Source: JABMPJ01 sp964345005
GTDB lineage: Bacteria > Verrucomicrobiota > Kiritimatiellia > UBA8416 > JABMPJ01
Length of the DNA: 64,000 nt
Direction: 5' to 3'
Assembly (NCBI GenBank): GCA_964345005.1
Contig: CAYFPQ010000001.1
Span: forward strand, 62,001-126,000
Shown here: positions 59,314 through 64,000 of the stretch, piece by piece
Layout: every line of letters begins with the position of its first letter
Numbering within the stretch: the first letter of the stretch is position 1
The notes under the pieces: generated by a model
What the model saw: only the letters and a program-made list of their open reading frames with translations
What the model was told of the DNA's origin: nothing
The model's database searches: none
Made by a program: the position numbers and the translations under genes

Positions 59314-60768
59314 TCACGTCAGCAATACGACGCAGGCGCCCGCGATACCCGCGATCGCCGAGAGCGGAAAGAATCGCACGGGCAGTGGGACGGCCGGCAC
59401 GTAGGCGGCGGTAAACGCTCCTGCCGCCACGAGCAGAGCCATGCCGCCACCGATTCCCATGCCCGTCAAGCGCCACAGCACCGCCAGCGCGACCAGTGCC
59501 GTGCTATGGCTCACGGCTGCGACGACCTGTGCTCCACGGCCCCCGAGGGCGGCCGGGATGCTCCTGATGCCGATCTCCCGATCCGATGCCATGTCCTGTA
59601 AAGCATAGATGATGTCGAAGCCGGCAATCCACAGTAATGTGAATGCCGCCAGCACGAGAATGTCGGCCTGCATCGGAAGTGTTCCCGACCCGGCCACAAA
59701 GGCCCCCAGTGGCGCCGTTGCCAGGCAGATGCCGATGCCAAAATGGCAGAGCGGCGTGAAACGCTTCAACAGGGCGTAGGTGCCAAGCGGGATCAGTGGC
59801 ACGGGCGACAGGAGCAGGCAGAGACGACCAAGCCCCGCACAGCCGAGCAGATAGGCGGCAAGTCCGATGGCGGCCACGGTGTAGGCGTTGGCCAGGCTGA
59901 GTCTTCCCGTCGGCAGCTCGCGCGATGTCGTGCGTGGATTGCGTGCATCGATGTCCCGGTCAAGAATCCGGTTCATCGCCATGCCGAATGTGCGTGCGCC
60001 CAAACCCACGACGACGATCAGGCCCAGCAGGCGTGCTGTGAGGTGTCCGCCGGTCCCCAGCCAGGCACCGGCAAATAGAAGGGGTAGGCTGAAGACGGTG
60101 TGCTCGACGCGCGTGAAGCGCCACAGCCGTCGCAGCAGTCCATGGTCATCCTCCTCAATGAGCGCCCGGTCATGCAGGAAGCGGTCGGCAAGCCTCTGAG
60201 CGACCGGTCCGAGATTCCGCATGAGGTCGGCCCGGTCACCGGGCCCGGCCCGATCGCTGACGCCCTTCAGCATGTAACAGGCAATGCCCAGCTCACGGCA
60301 GGCTGTGGCGATGGCCCATCCTTCCATATCCACGGCATCGCAGTGTTTCGCGAGCGTTTCCCGGCGATCCGCGTCGAAGACAGGTTCGCTTGCGGTGCCG
60401 AGTGTGAGGCAAGCTGTGCCCGGCCAGGGCGACAGCGTGACGGTATCCACGGGGACCGTCTCGCCCTTGCCTGCTGAATCGGCGTCGAGCACACGGCTGA
60501 CGGTACGGATGTCACCCGGATGAAGGTCCGGTTGCAGAGCGCCGCAGATTCCCATGTTGACGATCTGTTTTACACCATGATCGGCGGCGAGATGACGGCA
60601 TGCCTGCCCGGCATGTTCTGCGCCCATCCCGGAGATGGCGATCAACAGGGGTGTCCGGTCTATTGAGGCATTGAAGATGGGGAAAGGGCTGCGCTGGGCC
60701 TCTGTTGCGCCGGTACGCTCGATCAGTGGCGCGGCCTCGGCCCGGGTAGCACAGAGAACGGCGATCAT
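59314..60768 (-). CDS. MqnB-MqnP fusion: futalosine nucleosidase plus UbiA prenyltransferase
   Basis: The 484-residue protein joins two enzymes. Residues 1-200 are a nucleoside-phosphorylase-fold hydrolase (MIAVLCATRAEAAPLIER, ISGMGAEHA, the DMEG motif at 147-150 and the Asp in GVSDRAG), fitting futalosine or aminofutalosine hydrolase MqnB. Residues 215-484 are a UbiA-type membrane prenyltransferase with the two Asp motifs NRILDRDID (266-274) and DIIYALQDMASD (385-396). The soluble hydrolase would thus be tethered to the inner membrane beside the prenylation step. It overlaps mqnD by ATGA. I know of no standard enzyme with this joining. Confidence 0.9.
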   Translation of the reverse strand: MIAVLCATRAEAAPLIERTGATEAQRSPFPIFNASIDRTPLLIAISGMGAEHAGQACRHLAADHGVKQIVNMGICGALQPDLHPGDIRTVSRVLDADSAGKGETVPVDTVTLSPWPGTACLTLGTASEPVFDADRRETLAKHCDAVDMEGWAIATACRELGIACYMLKGVSDRAGPGDRADLMRNLGPVAQRLADRFLHDRALIEEDDHGLLRRLWRFTRVEHTVFSLPLLFAGAWLGTGGHLTARLLGLIVVVGLGARTFGMAMNRILDRDIDARNPRTTSRELPTGRLSLANAYTVAAIGLAAYLLGCAGLGRLCLLLSPVPLIPLGTYALLKRFTPLCHFGIGICLATAPLGAFVAGSGTLPMQADILVLAAFTLLWIAGFDIIYALQDMASDREIGIRSIPAALGGRGAQVVAAVSHSTALVALAVLWRLTGMGIGGGMALLVAAGAFTAAYVPAVPLPVRFFPLSAIAGIAGACVVLLT

Positions 60769-61574
60769 AGTCCCGGCACCTTTCCCTGCGCCATGGTGGC
60801 CAGACAGTCGATCGCGGCGCGGCCCTGCTCGCCCAGCGAAAGGCTGAAATCGTTGACGAACATGGCGACATGGCGATTGATGATGTCGGGATCGAGTTCA
60901 CGGGCATGCGTGGCGATATAAGGGGCGATGGCGGCGGGATCGGCCTGTGCGTGGGTGATGGAGGCGCGAATCAGCTCCTCGATCGCGGCCGCATCGGGGA
61001 GCGTTTCGGAACGTCGCATCACGATGCCGCCAAGCGGCAGTGGCAGGTCTGTTTCGGATTCCCACCAGGCGCCCAGGTCGGCTATCGCGACCAATCCGGC
61101 CTGGGCGTACGCAAAACGGCTCTCGTGAATGATCACGCCCGCATCCGCGCGGCCGTCGGCTACTGCCTGCATGACCTGGTCATAGGGCACGTACAGGCGT
61201 TCTGCGATGGCCGGATTCCAGAGGTGAAGCAGGAGGTTGGCGGTAGTCAGTTCGCCCGGCACGGCGACGCGGACCTGCGCCGGATGCTGCAGTGCGTCGG
61301 CGGAGCGTGCCACGACCAGCGGACCGCAGCCAAACCCCAGGGCCGCTCCGGCCGCCAGGAGTTCATAGCCGTCCTGCGCCCTGAGGTAGGCGTGAAAAGA
61401 GACCTTGGAGATATCGAAGGCGGATTCGAGCAGGCGCTCATTGAGGGTCTGCACATCGTGCAGGCAGGTGGTGAACGTGAGCCCATGCGTCTCAATGAGA
61501 CCGTTCGCGATTGCCCCGAACATGAACGTGTCGTTCGGGCACGGCGAATAGGCAAGGGTCAACGGTGTCACCAT
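60765..61574 (-). CDS. mqnD: 1,4-dihydroxy-6-naphthoate synthase MqnD
   Basis: MqnD splits cyclic dehypoxanthine futalosine to 1,4-dihydroxy-6-naphthoate, the last step before prenylation. The 269-residue protein has the signature LTLAYSPCPNDTFMFGAI, then FDISKVSFHAYLRAQDGYEL and LPLGGIVMRRSETLP. ATG 61574 is preferred over 61613 because AGGGAG lies five bases before it and the family starts there. It is the first gene of the operon mqnD - mqnB/ubiA - ubiX - ubiD - mqnA - mqnE/mqnC. A gene order starting with a late step is not typical. The upstream region 61575-61710 probably has the operon promoter but no box stands out. Confidence 0.93.
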   Translation of the reverse strand: MVTPLTLAYSPCPNDTFMFGAIANGLIETHGLTFTTCLHDVQTLNERLLESAFDISKVSFHAYLRAQDGYELLAAGAALGFGCGPLVVARSADALQHPAQVRVAVPGELTTANLLLHLWNPAIAERLYVPYDQVMQAVADGRADAGVIIHESRFAYAQAGLVAIADLGAWWESETDLPLPLGGIVMRRSETLPDAAAIEELIRASITHAQADPAAIAPYIATHARELDPDIINRHVAMFVNDFSLSLGEQGRAAIDCLATMAQGKVPGL

Positions 61575-61710
61575 ATAAGCTCCCTGGTGCCGGACGTCCC
61601 CTGTCTCAAGCACCGGCGGGCATTGTGCCCTATTGGGGTCCGGGTTAGAAGCTCAAGTCGCGTCCGCATTGGCCTTGCGCGGAGTTCATGGCAATGACAG
61701 GATCAGGTGC

Positions 61711-62970
61711 GTGACGCAGAAACAGGTTATCGTAGTGGGGGGCGGCGCGGCGGGACTGATGGCGGCAGGCCAGGCTGCAGAGGCCGGGGCAGAGGTCATT
61801 CTCGTGGAGAAGATGCAGCGTTCCGGCCGCAAGCTGAGCATCACCGGCAAGGGGCGCTGCAACGTGACCACCGTGGCCGAACGCGACGAGTTCATCAGCC
61901 ATTTCGGCGCCACCGGCCCCTTCTTGCGCCTGGCCTTTGAGGGCTACTTCAGCAACGATCTTGTCGCCTTCCTCGAGTCACGCAGTGTGGAGCTGGTGAC
62001 CGAGCGTGGCGGACGTATCTTCCCGGCGAGCGGTAAGGCCCCGGACGTGGTCCGGGCACTGGTTCAATGGGTGATTGGCAGTGGGGTTACCTCGCACTGC
62101 CGCACACGTGTCGATGGGCTGTTGCTGGAGGACGGACGTGTCACCGGGGTGCAGTGCGGCGCAGACAGGCTGCTCGCGGACGCTGTCATCCTGGCCACGG
62201 GCGGCGAGTCCTACCCGGCAACCGGTTCGACCGGCGACGGGTACAAGCTGGCCCGGTCCGCCGGCCACACGATCGTGCCGCCGCGACCCGCCCTGGTGCC
62301 TCTCGAGACGGCCGGGAATACCGCCGCGCGGATGGACGGGCTCTCCCTACGCAACGTGCGGGCGACGCTGCTGGTGAACGGAGAGAAACAGCGTGAGGAA
62401 TTCGGCGAACTCATGTTTACGGAATCCGGGGTGACGGGTCCCGTGATCCTGACGCTCAGCGGCGGTGGCGTGGACGCACTCCACTCGGGACATGATGTGA
62501 AGCTGGCCATCGATCTCAAGCCGGCCCTGGACAGCGAGAAGCTGGACCGCCGGCTACAGCGTGACCTGGAATCGCGGGCCGACGAACCCATGCGCAGCCT
62601 GCTGCGTGGGCTTCTACCCAAACCGCTGGTTGGCGTCTGTCTACGCGAACTGGAGTTGCCCGCGCACCGACGTGGTAGCTCCGTGTCGGCCCATGATCGC
62701 AAGAGACTGGGGAGTTGGCTGAAGAACTTTCGGCTGAGTGTCACGGGACACCGCTCTTTCAAGGAGGCCATTATCACCGCGGGCGGTGTGGATACGGGCG
62801 AGATCGATCCCGCCACAATGGCTTCACGTGTGTGTGCCGGACTCTTTGTTGCCGGAGAGCTGTTGGATGTACAGGCGGATACCGGCGGATACAATCTCCA
62901 GGCGGCTTTCTCAACGGGGTGGCTGGCCGGGCGTTCGGCGGCGGGAGAAGGTGTCACGTGCCAGGTGTGA
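61711..62970 (+). CDS. HI0933/YhiN-family flavoprotein
   Basis: The 419-residue protein is an NAD(P)/FAD-dependent oxidoreductase with the dinucleotide motif VIVVGGGAAGLMAAGQAAEAG, the family phrase SGRKLSITGKGRCNVT and LATGGESYPATGSTGDGY. The C-terminal ITAGGVDTGEIDPATMASR and LLDVQADTGGYNLQAAFSTG segments complete the HI0933 fold. The biochemical role of the family is not known. The start is placed at GTG 61711 because the upstream frame to 61633 lacks the family pattern. It is divergent from the menaquinone operon across 136 bases. Confidence 0.9.
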   Translation: MTQKQVIVVGGGAAGLMAAGQAAEAGAEVILVEKMQRSGRKLSITGKGRCNVTTVAERDEFISHFGATGPFLRLAFEGYFSNDLVAFLESRSVELVTERGGRIFPASGKAPDVVRALVQWVIGSGVTSHCRTRVDGLLLEDGRVTGVQCGADRLLADAVILATGGESYPATGSTGDGYKLARSAGHTIVPPRPALVPLETAGNTAARMDGLSLRNVRATLLVNGEKQREEFGELMFTESGVTGPVILTLSGGGVDALHSGHDVKLAIDLKPALDSEKLDRRLQRDLESRADEPMRSLLRGLLPKPLVGVCLRELELPAHRRGSSVSAHDRKRLGSWLKNFRLSVTGHRSFKEAIITAGGVDTGEIDPATMASRVCAGLFVAGELLDVQADTGGYNLQAAFSTGWLAGRSAAGEGVTCQV

Positions 62971-62980
62971 GGTATTAGGG

Positions 62981-64000
62981 GTGTTTCTGCCGACAACACA
63001 GGATGAATGCCGCAAGCGTGGTTGGGATGCACTCGATGTCATCCTGGTCACGGGAGATACCTATATCGATTCGCCGTTCATCGGGGTTGCCGTGATCGGG
63101 AAGGTATTGGTTGGGGCCGGGTACCGCGTTGGGATCATCGCGCAGCCGGATGTTGCGTCGGCCGAGGACATTGCCCGCCTGGGTGAGCCAGAGCTGTTTT
63201 GGGGAGTGACGGCCGGGTGCATCGATTCGATGGTAGCCAACCGCACGGCCTCAGGCCGGCGACGCCAACGTGACGACTATACGCCCGGCGGCGTCAATGA
63301 CCGTCGTCCCGACCGCGCGTCGATTGTCTACAGCAACCTGATCCGGAACCACTTCAAGAACACAAAGCCGATTGTCCTCGGTGGTATCGAAGCCAGCTTG
63401 CGTCGCATAGCGCACTACGACTACTGGAACGACAAGGTTCGTAAGTCGGTTCTCTTCGACGCGAAGGCGGATTACCTGCTCTACGGAATGGCCGAGCGAT
63501 CGATCGTGAAGTTGGCTGGTAGGCTCAGGGATGGTGAGGACCCGACGACCGTGCGCGGCCTATGCTATGTTTCGGGCTCCAAACCTGATGACGCGTTGGA
63601 GTTGCCCCCGTTCGAAATCGTGAAGCGCGATAGAGACGCTTTCACCGAGATGTTCCACGGCTTCTACCGGAACAACGACCCCGTGACTGCGCGCCGGCTG
63701 ACGCAGCAGCAGGACACGCGTTTCCTCGTCCAGAACCCACCAGCGGAGTATCTCTCGCAGTCTGAACTGAATGCGGTTCATGGTTCTGGTTACGAGCGCG
63801 ATGTCCATCCCTTCTACCGTGGTGCGGGGCCCGTACGTGCGCTGGATACGATCCGGTTCTCGATCGCCACGCACCGGGGATGCTACGGCGAGTGCAATTT
63901 CTGTGCGATCGCCGTTCACCAGGGGCGCCACGTGCGCTGGCGCAGTGAGGCATCGATTCTGAAGGAGGCCCACGCTATTGCGAAGCATCCGCAGTTCAAG
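62981..64000 (+). CDS. YgiQ-family radical SAM protein, 3' end outside window
   Basis: The frame is open from GTG 62981 to the last base, 340 codons. It starts VFLPTTQDECRKRGWDALDV and has ILVTGDTYIDSPFIGVAVIG, DDYTPGGVNDRRPDRASIVY and GGIEASLRRIAHYDYW, all typical of YgiQ. The radical SAM cluster Cys-x3-Cys-x2-Cys is visible as GCYGECNFCAIAVHQGR near residue 305. YgiQ proteins have about 600-700 residues, so half is missing. The role is unknown although the family is widespread. An alternative GTG at 62951 would overlap the flavoprotein gene. Confidence 0.9.
   Translation, partial: MFLPTTQDECRKRGWDALDVILVTGDTYIDSPFIGVAVIGKVLVGAGYRVGIIAQPDVASAEDIARLGEPELFWGVTAGCIDSMVANRTASGRRRQRDDYTPGGVNDRRPDRASIVYSNLIRNHFKNTKPIVLGGIEASLRRIAHYDYWNDKVRKSVLFDAKADYLLYGMAERSIVKLAGRLRDGEDPTTVRGLCYVSGSKPDDALELPPFEIVKRDRDAFTEMFHGFYRNNDPVTARRLTQQQDTRFLVQNPPAEYLSQSELNAVHGSGYERDVHPFYRGAGPVRALDTIRFSIATHRGCYGECNFCAIAVHQGRHVRWRSEASILKEAHAIAKHPQFK

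Noticed and set aside
1..64000. tRNA, rRNA, prophage or insertion sequence genes
   Set aside because: No tRNA T-loop with matching acceptor stem, no rRNA and no transposase or phage structural gene could be found by eye; a covariance-model scan could overturn this for tRNA.

Overview
The window looks like chromosomal DNA of a Gram-negative, anaerobic or facultative member of the Planctomycetes-Verrucomicrobia-Chlamydiae superphylum, most likely Kiritimatiellota or a close relative. This is inferred from gene order, the style of the secreted LamG and subtilase proteins, the futalosine route to menaquinone, and the GLSLGE form of FabD. No rRNA or other marker is present to prove it. Two runs of exactly ten N, both inside genes, show that it is a scaffolded draft assembly. 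I see no tRNA, rRNA, CRISPR array, prophage or transposase.

Layout. 1-5.1 kb is an accessory zone: the 3' part of a LamG surface protein with a 20-Asp run, a cut-off sugar-nucleotide oxidoreductase remnant, remains of toxin-antitoxin-like genes (DUF4160/DUF2442, DUF5615), a stand-alone AAA ATPase and an intact DUF4258/DUF2283 pair. 5.2-13.3 kb carries coaD and rsmD, then the classical run yceD-rpmF-plsX-fabH-fabD-fabG-acpP-fabF. 13.7-24.8 kb is envelope-related: a CsgG-like protein, glmM, a left-handed beta-helix protein and glmS (UDP-GlcNAc supply), two GT4 glycosyltransferases, a WcaF-like acetyltransferase and a polysaccharide flippase. 25-31.6 kb holds a lipoprotein hydrolase, a HAD phosphatase, a Fic protein with a fused antitoxin-like N-terminus, rlmN, thiI and a cysteine desulfurase. 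31.7-42.5 kb is a glycogen block: a giant GH13 + debranching-enzyme fusion, a free CBM48 protein, glgP, glgA and glgB, with no glgC. 42.7-53.8 kb has a subtilase, proB-proA, a ferredoxin-type electron transfer flavoprotein pair, a methyltransferase, an isochorismatase-like hydrolase, a dCMP deaminase and a DUF401 permease. 53.9-61.6 kb is one tightly overlapped minus-strand operon with all the recognisable futalosine-pathway menaquinone genes, including two protein fusions (MqnE-MqnC and MqnB-UbiA). The window ends with an HI0933-like flavoprotein and a truncated YgiQ radical SAM gene.

The most unusual feature is the intergenic DNA. Many spacers hold short periodic word repeats (mostly period 7, also 6 and 9), often as two inverted arms that can fold into long hairpins. 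A separate palindrome family has TAGGGC-type ends. These elements sit inside operons, nest within each other, lie in frame inside rsmD, supply the C-terminus of the beta-helix protein and may supply a promoter for the glycogen fusion gene. Together with the two menaquinone fusions they are the best candidates here for something not yet described.
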